Assembly: GCF_041765605.1 (NCBI RefSeq)
Contig: NZ_CP168900.1
Span: 62,001-126,000 of the forward strand
Direction of reading: 5' to 3'
DNA: 64,000 bases
Source of the DNA: Listeria monocytogenes
GTDB lineage: Bacteria; Bacillota; Bacilli; Lactobacillales; Listeriaceae
Made by a program: the position numbers and the translations under genes. The number at the start of each line of letters is the position of its first letter. Position 1 is the stretch's first letter. A model generated the notes under the pieces. The model had not been told where the DNA came from. It did no database searches and saw nothing but the letters and a program-made list of their open reading frames with translations. Of the stretch, positions 33,389 to 42,324 are shown one piece after another.

Positions 33389-33704
33389 TGTATTCAACGA
33401 CGGATTGCTTGCGTATGGAAGCGTAGAAACAAAGCGAATTAAGGGGAAGGCTGTAGGGAAAGTGTTTTCTGAGGCTGGCAGGCTTTACTTCGCCTTTATG
33501 GAAGCCCGCTCCTCAGATTATGCGCTAGCCGAGGGCGACAATATTTCTATTGATTTAAAGGTCAAGACCCCCTACGAGCCCGGTTTTTCAAAACAAAAAC
33601 CAGGTCAAGTAGTCCTTGAGGGTGAGCAGTATGACGTCGTAAGCTTAGACTGGGATGCTGGGAAAACGAAGCTCTTTTGGTATCTACAGAAAGGTGGCGA
33701 ATAA
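33366..33704 (+). CDS. Head-closure / head-tail joining protein
   Basis: 112 residues, beta-rich (FNDGLLAYGSVETKRIKGKAVGK, VVLEGEQYDVVSLDWD). Position and size fit the phage head-tail adaptor (SPP1 gp16-like) family. Overlaps the connector gene. Confidence 0.75.
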   Translation: MTTQARTDVFNDGLLAYGSVETKRIKGKAVGKVFSEAGRLYFAFMEARSSDYALAEGDNISIDLKVKTPYEPGFSKQKPGQVVLEGEQYDVVSLDWDAGKTKLFWYLQKGGE

Positions 33705-33705
33705 C

Positions 33706-34107
33706 ATGCCTTTTAACCCAGCCGGTATTGATGATAATTTCATATACGACACCTTAGCCTCGGGAGAGATACCTGTTTTTAGGGGCTGGCCAACAACGGA
33801 GGAGATACAGAATAGTAAATACCATTTTATATCTTTTAGTCGAGAGGGCATAGAAAAGGGCAGTAGCCCGGCTTCCTATATTGAGAGGGTAGTAGTTTCT
33901 TATGTCTCGCCTTCCACTTCTGAAACCGCAGCAGATTTAGAGGATATAATTGACGTGCTTGTGAGGATGGGTCTTAATTTTAGGGATTCTACTGAGGATA
34001 CACTGCTGTATAAGGATACCAAAGAAGAATACACAGTAATGCAAATTACTGTAACAAGACCGCGTTTATACTCTAAACAGGAGAGCGATGTAAATGGTAA
34101 GGTTTGA
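33706..34107 (+). CDS. Tail completion / minor neck protein
   Basis: 133 residues from ATG33706 (AAAGGTGG upstream). Contains FRGWPTTEEIQNSKYHFISFSREG and YVSPSTSETAADLEDIIDVL. Position between head closure and the gp10-like gene suggests tail-terminator function. Overlaps the next gene. Confidence 0.65.
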   Translation: MPFNPAGIDDNFIYDTLASGEIPVFRGWPTTEEIQNSKYHFISFSREGIEKGSSPASYIERVVVSYVSPSTSETAADLEDIIDVLVRMGLNFRDSTEDTLLYKDTKEEYTVMQITVTRPRLYSKQESDVNGKV

Positions 34108-34519
34108 GCTTGATGCCAGCGACCTAGAGCAGTTACTGAAAAAAATAGCTGATTCCCCTGGTGACGTTGAGAAAGCAATAAACCAGTCTCTTGAAAAAGA
34201 AGGTGCACCACTTGCGATTGAGGGCATCATAAGACGTATGCCTGTCAGTCAAGGAGGGGCTAAAAAGGTAAGAGAGAAAAGTCATGCAAAATTCTCTAAC
34301 CCGCTAATCAAAAGGATGGAAAATTTAGGTTTTGAAATAGTGGCGAAAGGTGGAGCCTCAAGCAAAAAAGGCTCTTTTGGGTATTTAGCCTTCCCTGACG
34401 AAGGGCGAGGCTCATCTAATCTCATCGCACAACACTTCTTTAATGAGGGGATGACAGATAGAACACCTCGCATACTAGAAGCATTAAACGAAGCCCTGGA
34501 CAGGGCAATAGAATTTTGA
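34094..34519 (+). CDS. HK97 gp10-like neck/tail protein
   Basis: 141 residues. FELDASDLEQLLKKIADSPGDVEKAINQSLEKEGAPLAIEGI and GSFGYLAFPDEGRGSSNLIAQHFFNEG follow the HK97-gp10 family pattern, which sits at the head-tail junction. Confidence 0.82.
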   Translation: MVRFELDASDLEQLLKKIADSPGDVEKAINQSLEKEGAPLAIEGIIRRMPVSQGGAKKVREKSHAKFSNPLIKRMENLGFEIVAKGGASSKKGSFGYLAFPDEGRGSSNLIAQHFFNEGMTDRTPRILEALNEALDRAIEF

Positions 34520-34534
34520 GGAGGAAATATAAAT

Positions 34535-35122
34535 ATGGTAGTTAAAAAAGAATATTTTGCTTACGATTTTTCCAATGTGCACTGGCTGAAAGTGGATAAG
34601 GAGGGCAAACTAGGAAAAGGCGTTCTCTTCGGAGAGTTTTCCAAATTTGAAGGGGAGGCATCGATTAAAACCGTAGCACGAAAAGCGGAAGGGGTTCCCG
34701 TGGAAGAGGTCAGTAAACCGGAAATGATGGAGGGAACACTTACGGGACATATCCTCCTGTCCGTCGCTCGAGAGCTTTACGGTCTAACCACACAAGGATT
34801 ACAAGAAGGCATCTGGGCGTATGGCTCAAACTCTAAAACAGCAAACTTTGCTTTAACAGCAGAGGAGCGCGACATGTACGGAGAGCCTCATTTACTTGCA
34901 TTTCCGAATGTATCTGTAACTGGTGGCATTAAGTGGAGCTTAGAAAACGGCTCAGAGGAAGTTGCAGAAATTGAAATCCCAATCAAAGCAATGCGTGACT
35001 CAAGCGGTAACCTTCGATACGACGCATTAGCAAGTGAGGTTACAGATGAGAAAGTGAAAGAGAAATGGCACACTGACTTTAGCCCAGATATGGTCAAAGA
35101 AGACTATACATTTCCCAGTTAA
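34535..35122 (+). CDS. Major tail protein (short form)
   Basis: 195 residues behind GAGGAGG. NVHWLKVDKEGKLGKGVLFGEFSKFEGEASI and SPDMVKEDYTFPS are typical of siphophage tail-tube proteins. It ends TTT CCC AGT TAA GCC. The +1 frame continues without a break into a fibronectin III-like domain to 35384, giving a predicted long form of about 283 residues. Confidence 0.88.
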   Translation: MVVKKEYFAYDFSNVHWLKVDKEGKLGKGVLFGEFSKFEGEASIKTVARKAEGVPVEEVSKPEMMEGTLTGHILLSVARELYGLTTQGLQEGIWAYGSNSKTANFALTAEERDMYGEPHLLAFPNVSVTGGIKWSLENGSEEVAEIEIPIKAMRDSSGNLRYDALASEVTDEKVKEKWHTDFSPDMVKEDYTFPS

Positions 35123-35123
35123 G
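35114..35123 (+). promoter_or_regulatory. Programmed +1 frameshift site of the major tail gene
   Basis: CCC AGT TAA G, the same layout as at the capsid end (32946). After +1 the frame reads KPQNLRVSAFTDDSITWAWD, the start of a fibronectin III domain. Confidence 0.72.
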
Positions 35124-35384
35124 CCCCAGAATTTGAGAGTTTCGGCGTTTACGGATGACTCCATCACGTGGGCGTGGGACTCAGTCGAAGGGGCCTCTTT
35201 TTACAGAGTCTATTTAGGGGGAGCACTAACACAAGAAGAGACAACCGATACCACATTTGTAAGTACTAATTTATCACCAGAAACGGTATACAGCGCTAAG
35301 GTTTCAGCTGTCTCAAAATACAACAAGGAAAGCGAAGTAACAGAAGAAGTAAGTCAGAAAACAGCTGTTATTGCAGCAGAATAA
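35121..35384 (+). CDS. Fibronectin III-like extension of the major tail protein (+1 frame)
   Basis: About 88 residues: PQNLRVSAFTDDSITWAWD, then EGASFYRVYLGG, FVSTNLSPETVYSAKVSAVS, a complete Fn3 sandwich with the usual Trp, Tyr and Leu pattern. No convincing start or ribosome site of its own, so it is expected as a frameshift fusion. Such domains decorate the outside of tail tubes and may bind sugars on cells. Confidence 0.78.
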   Translation, partial: KPQNLRVSAFTDDSITWAWDSVEGASFYRVYLGGALTQEETTDTTFVSTNLSPETVYSAKVSAVSKYNKESEVTEEVSQKTAVIAAE

Positions 35385-35391
35385 TAACAAC

Positions 35392-35422
35392 AAAAAGAGC
35401 CTAGAAATGGGCTCTTTTTTTT
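35392..35422 (+). terminator. Terminator inside the late operon, after the major tail gene
   Basis: AAAAAGAGCC (35392-35401) pairs with GGCTCTTTTT (35410-35419), then more T. It probably lowers, rather than stops, transcription of tail genes after the abundant capsid and tail-tube genes. Confidence 0.8.
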
Positions 35423-35446
35423 ACTTGGAAATGGAGGCTAAATTGT

Positions 35447-35818
35447 ATGGCTCAAATTGAATTGAAAAATCACGGAATGGTTGATATAGATACACAGCTT
35501 ACAGCAGCAACATTTATGGACTTGCAGGATGAGGGCATTGTAGACAAGGACTTTTTAGATAAGATAGTGAATGCTACAGCAGAGGCAGATTTACCACTGC
35601 GACTTAAACTTAACACATTGTATGCAGCATATCGAGAAGCAAATAAAGTAGAATACTTGAGTTACGAGGAGTTTATCCGCTCTTATCAGATAGATTACAT
35701 CCAGTTAACATACTGCATAGGTGCAGTAATCACAAAGCAGGATGTTGAAACATTCAGCGGATTTGCTGACTCACTTATGAAAAAAATTCCTAAGTCAGCA
35801 GGCAGTGCGGGGAAGTAG
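35447..35818 (+). CDS. Tail assembly chaperone, G-type
   Basis: 123 residues. Helical protein between tail tube and tape measure (LPLRLKLNTLYAAYREANK, SYEEFIRSYQIDYIQLTYCIGAV). It ends GCG GGG AAG TAG, and the -1 frame continues to 35997, the classic G/GT arrangement. It guides tape-measure folding. Confidence 0.82.
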   Translation: MAQIELKNHGMVDIDTQLTAATFMDLQDEGIVDKDFLDKIVNATAEADLPLRLKLNTLYAAYREANKVEYLSYEEFIRSYQIDYIQLTYCIGAVITKQDVETFSGFADSLMKKIPKSAGSAGK

Positions 35819-35997
35819 CTTTCCCAAAAGTCACATTTGGGACTGTAGAGGACTTATACAGCTATTATGTTGATTTTTTTGGGATTAGTGAAGAGGTATT
35901 TTGGAATCGTCCATTTTTTCAATTAAACAGATATGTGAAAAATAAAATCGCAGTAGACGCGTGGAAACAACATGTGCAGAAGGAGGCGGCAAAGTAG
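35815..35997 (+). CDS. Tail assembly chaperone, T part made by -1 frameshift
   Basis: 60 codons in the -1 frame from the G stop: VAFPKVTFGTVEDLYSYYVDF, FWNRPFFQLNRYV, ending AAK. No start codon of its own. The overlap open in both frames is only 35794-35818 and contains G-GGG-AAG (35809-35815), where P-site slippage on GGGG is possible. Ends one base before the tape measure ATG. Confidence 0.78.
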   Translation, partial: VAFPKVTFGTVEDLYSYYVDFFGISEEVFWNRPFFQLNRYVKNKIAVDAWKQHVQKEAAK

Positions 35998-38900
35998 ATG
36001 GCTAGAGACAACGAAAAGAAAATAAAATTTAAGGTTGATAACCAGCAATACAATGCTGCCATGAAACAGATGAATGCGGATACTGCGAAACTAAATAAAG
36101 AGTTTCGATTAGAGCAAGAGCAACTTAAAGAAACGGGTTCTGCATCAGATAAGCTAGAGAGCCAAATGAGTAAACTTGCGAAAGAGCAAGAGCTCACAGG
36201 CAAGAAGATAGAGACAACAGGGCAGCATCTTGATGAGGCTAAAAAGATTTTTGGAGACAATTCCAAAGAGGCGCAAAATCTAGAGAAGAAACTGCTGGAT
36301 TTACAAATAGCAGAGCAACGTCTTGCTAATCAATCAATAGATACAGCACGAAAGATAGAGTTGTTAGCTAAGTCTGAAAATGAAGCCAATAGCTCATCAG
36401 CGAAGCGAAGACAAGAACTTTCAAAACTTGAGAGCGAGCAGGATAGGCTTTCACGCTCAAATGAACGACTTGACCAGGAACTGGAGCTACAAATAGCCAC
36501 AATGGGTGATGGTGCGAAGGAAACGGACAAACTGAAAGCTTCTCAGATGGTTCTAGGAAAGCAGATGGGGAACACTGCGAATCAAGTGAAAAACTTAGAG
36601 CAGCAGCTAGAGCTAGCTAAAAGAGAATATGGAAAGAACTCGCAGGAAGTTGAAGCGCTGGAAAAGGAGCTTTTATCGGCCAAGACCGCTTATGCAAATT
36701 TTGGTAATGAGCTAGATAAGACTAATAAAGATTTGGGTGTTTTTGGTGTAAAGACAAAAGCAGCGGGAGAGAACATCTCTAAAGCTGGGGCAGGGATGTC
36801 AGCTGGCATCACCGTCCCCGTCCTTGCCATTGGCGCAGCTTCTATACAAGCTGCTGAGAATGTAGCGGACTCACAAAGTAAAATCACAGGCGCATTAGGT
36901 GCGACAGAAGCCCAGACTGCGGAGCTTTCAGCTACTGCTCGGACAATCTACTCTAACGGATATGGTGAATCACTAGAAGAGGTAACAGACGCTCTCACAA
37001 GAGTTAAGTTGAAAATGAGAGACTTGGATGGCAAAGAGCTAGAGCAAGCAACAGTAACTGCTATGAACTTAGCCGCAACATTCGATGCAGACGTCAACGA
37101 GGTTGTCCGCGGCGGCGATGGTCTGATGAAAAATTTCAAAATATCATCAGAGGAAGCTTTTCAGAAACTTGCTTGGGGTGCACAAAATGGCCTTAACTTT
37201 TCTGATGAGTTGTTTGATAACATCTCAGAGTATGCCCCTCTGTTCAGTCAAGCCGGATTTTCTATAGATGAAATGTTCGCAATTCTTGACGCAGGGACGC
37301 AAGAGGGTGCGTATAACTTAGACTATGTCAACGACCTGGTGAAAGAATTCGGTATACGCATTCAAGATGGCTCTAAATCAACTACAGAAGCCATGGCAGA
37401 GATGTCTGGCTCGACCAAAAAAATGTTCAAAGAATATCAAAAAGGTAAAGTTTCTGCTGCGGAAATGTTCAAGGCAATTGGCAAGGACTTGAAGGGCATG
37501 GATGACCAGCAGAAGGCGACGCAGCTCGGTACCGCTTTGTTTGGTACAAAGTTCGAGGATTTAGGCAATAAAGCCGTGTACGCTATGACAGACGCTCAAA
37601 CAGGCTTAATGGATACAAAGGGCGCGCTAGATAAGCTCAATACATCCGCAGAAAGTAATCATCAATTGGAAGTGGCCATGCGTGCACTGCAAGATGCCAT
37701 CGCAGATATAGGTACAGCACTTGCACCAGTAATGACAGAAATCGCAGGCGCTGCAAAAGAATTTGCCTCATGGTTTAAAGGGCTAGATGATGAGACTAAA
37801 AAGCTAATCATCGGACTTGCAGCAACAGCCGCAGCCATTGGGCCAGTTACTGCGGGAATCGGACTTTTAATGATGACGCTCAATCCTATCAGTGCAACTA
37901 TCGCAGGTGTAGGACTAGGGATTTTGGCCGTGGGTGGGGCGCTAGTCGCTGTTACATCTGCACGTAAAAAACACGACGAAGAAGTCACTAAGTCAATCGA
38001 CAACGCTGTTCTCTACGGTGAAGGCGTTTCGAAAGGGACTCAAAAAGCAGGTGAGTCTTTTGTAAAAATGAAAGACACCGCGCACACTAACATGGCGCTG
38101 ATGAAGACAGCTACAGTCGAAAATGCAAAGCAGATGTCCAATGAGGTAGTCGAGGCCTACTCAGGAATGGCCAGCAAGGCTATAACGGCGCTTGAAACAT
38201 ATCGTAGCAGATTAACGACCGAGATTGATACCATCACGAAAGGCACAGGTGAGGTAGGTAAGAAATCAGCAGAGAAGGCGACTAAAGAGGTCAATGATTC
38301 TATTGATAAAAACATCAACAAAATCAAGGGCGCAATGGACACTGTATCAGCTCTAAAGGACAAGTACAGTGGTAATCTGGCACAAATGACCGCGGCTGAC
38401 CAAAAACGCTATAGTGAGGCTACACTGATACTAGATGAGCAGCTCAAAGTCTTCTCTAAATCAGTTGAGGACCAGGAGAAAATAGCCAAGGCTGCGAGTG
38501 CTAACCAGGACACTATATCAAAATCCTCTTACGATAAACAGCTAGAGACTGCTAAAAAAGCAAGAGATGCCTCAACTAAAGAGGCAGAAAAGTATTATAA
38601 GAAAACTAACACAGACTTGAAAAAAGCGCTAGCAGATGGGAACATCAGTCAGGAAAGCTACAATCAATTAACAGCGAGCAACAGTAAGCTACTTGCTGAG
38701 AATAGCTATAAAGCGCAAAAGGTATTTGCCGGTACAAATAAAAGTCTTGCGGAGTCCGTCAAAAATACGGGCGATGTAATACTCGAGTCTGGTACAAAAT
38801 TAAGTCAGCTTCAAGTGCAGCAGGCAGACGGCACTATCAAATATTGGTCACAGGAGAAAAAGACCTATATAGATAAAGCGGCTATGCAAGAAGAGATTAA

Positions 38901-40392
38901 AGCAAAAAATGAGGCTTACATTGAAAGCTTAACTGACAATAACAAAGAGGCTGAGGGCAGCCTAAAAGAGTTTAAAGATAACCTTGTTAAGTTTTACATG
39001 GAAGCTGGCATGAGTGCTGAGCAAGCAAAGAAACAAGTTGAGCTTGATACGCAAGGCATGGTTGACTCTGTAGATGCTTCCGGTAATAAAATTGCAACAC
39101 ATGCAACAACGTTAAGCGAGAAGTTCATTAAGGGGCTTAATGAGAAGAATGCAGATATCCCAGCCACCGCTAAAAAATGGGGTCTTGACCTTGAATCAAA
39201 TACTAAAATTGATTTGGGTAAAAATGGAAACAAGACCGCTAAAGAGTTTTTTAAAGCGATACAGGCTGGCGGTGAAGAGGCACTACCTATGCTGCAATAC
39301 TTCTTTTCTAGCAAACTGGAGTCTATCACCGCGAAGGATTTGTCTGATGTTGGTAAAAAGGACATGGACACCTTACGCGAGGGGCTATCAGCTGGTGCTA
39401 TTACACTGGACCAGCTGAAAGAAAAATTCGGTGCATCTATGCTGAATATATACAGCGACGATTTATCTAAAGTAGGGCAAGATAACATCACTACTTTACG
39501 AAATGGGCTGGATACAGGAAGCATTACGCTGAATGAGCTTGAAGGAAAGTACAAAGCGCAACTCGATAAAATCTACGACAAAGACCTGACAAAAATCGGT
39601 AAGGACGATATCGCTACCCTAAAAGCAGGTATGGACCTCGGACTCCCGGGCGTTAACAATTACCTGACTGGGTTAAAATCAAAAATTAAAACAGACACAA
39701 AAGTAGATATAGCTGGAGTAGGTAAAACGAATATTGATGGACTGGTCAATGGCTTCCAAAATGGTAAAGTCAATGTTAATCAATTTTTAGCAGGGCTACG
39801 CGAACTACAGAAAAAAGGTAGTAAGCAGGATTTGTCTAAAGAAGGTAAGGATAATGCGGAGTCCTTCGTTGATGGAGCTAACAGTAAAAAACCAGCAGCC
39901 AAAAACGCGGGCAAGGGCGTAGCTAATAGTGCGAAGTCGGGTGCAGGTTCCGTTTCAGTTAAGCAGGAAGGTAAAAACTTTGCGGACGGGTTTGCCTCTG
40001 GTATTAACTCTGTAGCGGGTGAAGCTGCAAAAGCCGCAGCTAATATGGTGAGCAACGCGATATCAGCAGTAAAAAAAGCACAGAAATCCGCCTCGCCGGC
40101 CAAGAAGCTGGTTCCTAAAGGTGGCGATTTTGTAGATGGGTACGCGCTCGGGATTGATAAGAATGCAGATAGCGCGGCCGCAGCCGCAGCTAGCATGGCC
40201 GAAGGTGCCATCGATGCCGTAAATGGCTCGCCAGCCATGTCATATCAGCAGAAGATGCAAGAGCTGGCGACGAGCTTCAATGCAACGCAGAACTATATCC
40301 AGTTTCAGTTGAATGGCTTAACTATACGCGAAGAAGCGGATATTAACAAACTAGTTGACGCGATTGATGAAAGGCTAGGTGACAAATATTGA
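35998..40392 (+). CDS. Tail tape measure protein
   Basis: 1464 residues. The N-terminal ~250 are coiled coil (SKLAKEQELTGKKIETTGQHLDEA). Hydrophobic segments lie near 260-285 and 600-660 (LIIGLAATAAAIGPVTAGIG). A TP901-type TMP core lies between them. From about 1115 to 1300 there are imperfect ~40-residue repeats (DLSDVGKKDMDTLREGLSAG, DLSKVGQDNITTLRNGLDTG, DLTKIGKDDIATLKAGMDLG). The C-terminal end is Ala/Lys-rich. It sets tail length and helps DNA entry. Confidence 0.93.
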   Translation: MARDNEKKIKFKVDNQQYNAAMKQMNADTAKLNKEFRLEQEQLKETGSASDKLESQMSKLAKEQELTGKKIETTGQHLDEAKKIFGDNSKEAQNLEKKLLDLQIAEQRLANQSIDTARKIELLAKSENEANSSSAKRRQELSKLESEQDRLSRSNERLDQELELQIATMGDGAKETDKLKASQMVLGKQMGNTANQVKNLEQQLELAKREYGKNSQEVEALEKELLSAKTAYANFGNELDKTNKDLGVFGVKTKAAGENISKAGAGMSAGITVPVLAIGAASIQAAENVADSQSKITGALGATEAQTAELSATARTIYSNGYGESLEEVTDALTRVKLKMRDLDGKELEQATVTAMNLAATFDADVNEVVRGGDGLMKNFKISSEEAFQKLAWGAQNGLNFSDELFDNISEYAPLFSQAGFSIDEMFAILDAGTQEGAYNLDYVNDLVKEFGIRIQDGSKSTTEAMAEMSGSTKKMFKEYQKGKVSAAEMFKAIGKDLKGMDDQQKATQLGTALFGTKFEDLGNKAVYAMTDAQTGLMDTKGALDKLNTSAESNHQLEVAMRALQDAIADIGTALAPVMTEIAGAAKEFASWFKGLDDETKKLIIGLAATAAAIGPVTAGIGLLMMTLNPISATIAGVGLGILAVGGALVAVTSARKKHDEEVTKSIDNAVLYGEGVSKGTQKAGESFVKMKDTAHTNMALMKTATVENAKQMSNEVVEAYSGMASKAITALETYRSRLTTEIDTITKGTGEVGKKSAEKATKEVNDSIDKNINKIKGAMDTVSALKDKYSGNLAQMTAADQKRYSEATLILDEQLKVFSKSVEDQEKIAKAASANQDTISKSSYDKQLETAKKARDASTKEAEKYYKKTNTDLKKALADGNISQESYNQLTASNSKLLAENSYKAQKVFAGTNKSLAESVKNTGDVILESGTKLSQLQVQQADGTIKYWSQEKKTYIDKAAMQEEIKAKNEAYIESLTDNNKEAEGSLKEFKDNLVKFYMEAGMSAEQAKKQVELDTQGMVDSVDASGNKIATHATTLSEKFIKGLNEKNADIPATAKKWGLDLESNTKIDLGKNGNKTAKEFFKAIQAGGEEALPMLQYFFSSKLESITAKDLSDVGKKDMDTLREGLSAGAITLDQLKEKFGASMLNIYSDDLSKVGQDNITTLRNGLDTGSITLNELEGKYKAQLDKIYDKDLTKIGKDDIATLKAGMDLGLPGVNNYLTGLKSKIKTDTKVDIAGVGKTNIDGLVNGFQNGKVNVNQFLAGLRELQKKGSKQDLSKEGKDNAESFVDGANSKKPAAKNAGKGVANSAKSGAGSVSVKQEGKNFADGFASGINSVAGEAAKAAANMVSNAISAVKKAQKSASPAKKLVPKGGDFVDGYALGIDKNADSAAAAAASMAEGAIDAVNGSPAMSYQQKMQELATSFNATQNYIQFQLNGLTIREEADINKLVDAIDERLGDKY

Positions 40393-41297
40393 CGACAGCT
40401 TATAGGACAATATCATATAGAAATAGCGCTGGGGAAATTGCTGATTTTTCCATGCCCTATCAGCAATTTCTGTACAACATCGAGGGCATGGGATTTGCAT
40501 ATGACAACACTGTAGAAGAAAGTAATTACTCAGACCATGTCTACGTTGCAAACACGAGACTAGCGACAGCCGATTTCACAGGAGAGCTAAGCCTTTTAAG
40601 CATTTTCGGGGACAATAGAAACATCTATGAGAACCAACGTGAATTAACGAGGATTTTAAACTATGACCAGCTGATGCGGCAGCAGGGCGCAGATGCATAT
40701 GGAACACTTATTTATAAAAACGCATCTGGTATAGAAATGTTCTCAAGAGCTTTAATTAAGTCCTTTAACTTCGGCGAAATTGAAGAGGACGGAGATGAGC
40801 TAAAAGTTAAAGTGTCTTTTGATCGAATTTCAAAAATGTGGGTTTCTGCAAAGGCCAAGAAGGTAACTATAAACCTTGAAGGTTCAGACGAGGCTCACAA
40901 GCACCCCTACTCACATCCTTGGACCCATGGTCAGACTTACAAGGCCGGTTCTGGAACAATCACAAACATAGGTGGAAATCATTTTGCAAAGCTCATTATA
41001 AGAATACACGGCGAGGTCTCAGCTTTCACGCTAACTATAAAGGATACTACATCAAGATTTCAAAAGCGCATCAAGTACGACGGCAATGTTAATCAGGGAG
41101 AAACACTCATCATTGATAACTTTGATATGTTCGTTCGAAAAAACGGAGTTAACTCGATAGCCAATTTTGATTTGTTTGCAGCGGACCCACCTTTTTTTGA
41201 CCTTATGCCTGGAGTTCCATACGCGATTAGCGTAGACAGTCAGAATCTTCGGGGCTCCGTTGAGGTAGATATATATGAAACGTGGGTGAGTGCATAA
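40389..41297 (+). CDS. Distal tail protein (Dit)
   Basis: 302 residues, TTG start overlapping the tape measure stop. ISYRNSAGEIADFSMPYQQFLYNIEGMGFAYDN and SLLSIFGDNRNIYENQRELTRILNY fit the phage tail component of TP901/Dit type. Forms the hub ring at the tail tip. Confidence 0.82.
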   Translation: MTTAYRTISYRNSAGEIADFSMPYQQFLYNIEGMGFAYDNTVEESNYSDHVYVANTRLATADFTGELSLLSIFGDNRNIYENQRELTRILNYDQLMRQQGADAYGTLIYKNASGIEMFSRALIKSFNFGEIEEDGDELKVKVSFDRISKMWVSAKAKKVTINLEGSDEAHKHPYSHPWTHGQTYKAGSGTITNIGGNHFAKLIIRIHGEVSAFTLTIKDTTSRFQKRIKYDGNVNQGETLIIDNFDMFVRKNGVNSIANFDLFAADPPFFDLMPGVPYAISVDSQNLRGSVEVDIYETWVSA

Positions 41298-42322
41298 TGC
41301 TCACGTGTCTAGTGTTCGATAAATTGTTGAATCAGAAAGATATTATCAGCATAACAGGAGGCTCTTTTACGGTACATGTGTGGGACTGGCAGTCATTTGA
41401 AATCAAAACTAGGTCGAGTAACGTGCAAACAGATGACTTCATCACTGTTCTCGATGGGAAAGAGCCTATATTTTCTGGAGTAGTGAAGCAGTCTCAAGAG
41501 AGCAGCGGAGTTTTTACCTATTCAGGTTTTGACCTCCGGCTAATACTTGATAGAGTACAGATGAATTATTTGCTTAAACGAAGCCTAGTAAGTTCTGCTG
41601 TATACACGGGGGGCTCTTTTGCCATTCTAAAAAACACAATACAACTAGCTTTTCCCGCTGCAAACATCATTGCACAGGTAGACGAAGATAGGACTACCTT
41701 TTCCCTCTCGCCGCGTATGCAAACTGCCTTCGGGTTTCATCGTTCGAATTGTGTTTCTAACGATATCACTTACCAGCTTTTTATTGTATCTAACAGAAGA
41801 CTATTACTGAAGGGCAAATATCTGCGAGACAAGCGCCGAGAGGTCGTTTTACTAACGGATATCACGCACACGCAGGGCGAGGTAATTAGGAATACGAAAG
41901 AAGCTTATAATCAGATACTCGGTCTTGGCTCAGGTGAGGATAACAATCGGGATTATCACTTCATAGATAATAAGGCAAGCACCGATTATGCGAGCTGTTT
42001 TGTCTATGATATCCGGGAGAACATTACACATGCTGAGCTAGTTCAACGGACAGTAGCAAAGCAAAAAGAGCTACAGTTTGAGTACACAGTAAAGTTCTAT
42101 ACGCTTAAGAACAATGTTGCTCAGCTTGGTCAAGAGTATGATATTGGCGACTATGTGAGCTTTAGAATGCAAGACGGCGCTTTAGTAGATGATTTAGTTT
42201 CAGCCTATACAATCAACATCGATAAAGGAATTCTATCGCCGCGCTACGAGCTAGAGACAGGTATCAAAAAAGGCTCACTCACTGCAAAACTAAAAGATTT
42301 AAAAGAAGGAGGTTATAAATAG
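41297..42322 (+). CDS. Tail tip protein (Tal / tail-associated)
   Basis: 341 residues from ATG41297 (TAATG with Dit stop, GGGTGAG upstream). LTCLVFDKLLNQKDIISITGGSF and IREFIT-like beta structure, then LGSGEDNNRDYHF and EYDIGDYVSFRMQDGALVDDL, as in siphophage ORF of the Tal N-terminal hub. Shorter than lysin-bearing Tal proteins; no peptidoglycan-cutting domain seen. Confidence 0.75.
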   Translation: MLTCLVFDKLLNQKDIISITGGSFTVHVWDWQSFEIKTRSSNVQTDDFITVLDGKEPIFSGVVKQSQESSGVFTYSGFDLRLILDRVQMNYLLKRSLVSSAVYTGGSFAILKNTIQLAFPAANIIAQVDEDRTTFSLSPRMQTAFGFHRSNCVSNDITYQLFIVSNRRLLLKGKYLRDKRREVVLLTDITHTQGEVIRNTKEAYNQILGLGSGEDNNRDYHFIDNKASTDYASCFVYDIRENITHAELVQRTVAKQKELQFEYTVKFYTLKNNVAQLGQEYDIGDYVSFRMQDGALVDDLVSAYTINIDKGILSPRYELETGIKKGSLTAKLKDLKEGGYK

Positions 42323-42324
42323 GT

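Noticed and set aside
35392-35422. End of the late operon
   Set aside because: Tail, lysis and host-binding genes follow in the same direction with no new clear promoter; it is better read as a partial terminator.
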